Positions 63,981 through 64,000 of a stretch of 64,000 nt of DNA are shown here, in pieces (position 1 is the first letter of the stretch; each line of letters begins with the position of its first letter). Origin of the DNA: a virus; the IMG/VR virus record IMGVR_UViG_3300037488_001841, positions 1 to 64,000 of that record. One strand, 5' to 3'. The notes beneath the pieces are model-generated. The model saw nothing but the letters and a program-made list of their open reading frames with translations, did not search any database and had not been told where the DNA came from. The position numbers and the translations under genes are program-made.

Positions 63981-64000
63981 ATACCCATATAACTGTTTGC

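Overview
The window is a continuous, strongly AT-rich, densely packed stretch of a large T4-like (contractile-tailed) phage genome. Tail, baseplate, replication, recombination and nucleotide-metabolism genes of T4 type lie almost all on the + strand with 0-30 base spacings or short overlaps. The host is probably a member of the Bacteroidota. The reasons are A-rich start contexts with almost no Shine-Dalgarno sequences, a few host-like -7 boxes of the form TAnnTTTG, SprB-like repeats (known from gliding-motility adhesins of Flavobacteriia) in the fibres, a primary-type sigma factor like those of Bacteroidota, and an ssDNA-binding protein ending in a bacterial SSB tip. No tRNA, CRISPR array, integrase or transposase was seen, and the species cannot be named from the sequence.

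Layout. (1) 1-16.6 kb, tail and central baseplate: the end of the tail sheath (gp18), a HAD-like phosphatase, tail tube (gp19), a gp26-like chaperone/hub gene with an out-of-frame extension that suggests programmed +1 frameshifting, the tape measure, a 1692-residue protein with OmpA-like and polyproline segments, a LysM/gp53-like protein, and a 2181-residue hub protein. (2) 16.6-26.1 kb, replication and nucleotide genes: two small proteins, a gp32-like SSB, UvsX, a RNase H/flap exonuclease, a gp41 helicase, NrdB and NrdA. (3) 26.1-51.2 kb, outer baseplate and fibres: gp25, gp6, an 1879-residue protein with a membrane-like segment, several unknown virion proteins, a gp7/gpI-like wedge, a 1201-residue fibre with seven SprB-like repeats and a long Thr/Pro stalk, a glycosyltransferase, and two more Cys/Thr-rich fibres. 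(4) 51.2-53.8 kb: a RuvC-like resolvase converging on the only - strand genes, a small beta protein and a Thr/Pro-linked adhesin. (5) 53.8-63.8 kb: gp61-like primase, a PD-(D/E)XK exonuclease, small proteins, the gp47/gp46 pair, a two-gene restriction-modification-like module, and a sigma70-family factor. (6) 63.85-63.98 kb: a compact structured RNA ending in a strong terminator.

How it works together. The tail genes build a contractile tail whose baseplate is unusually elaborate; its giant proteins carry extra binding, membrane and possibly peptidoglycan-active domains. The fibres share Cys-pair modules joined by Thr/Pro linkers, and a glycosyltransferase gene sits between them, which suggests glycosylated fibres. 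SSB, UvsX, gp46/47, helicase, primase, flap exonuclease and RuvC-like resolvase form a T4-style recombination-dependent replication set. A recurrent TATTTATA motif ahead of many virion genes, including the single - strand operon, is a candidate phage promoter, and the phage sigma factor is a candidate reader.

The best targets for new biology are the frameshift, the glycosyltransferase/stalk pair, the RM-like module with its TATAAATA-containing tandem repeats, and the terminal structured RNA. All assignments come from reading motifs by eye; no database search was run.
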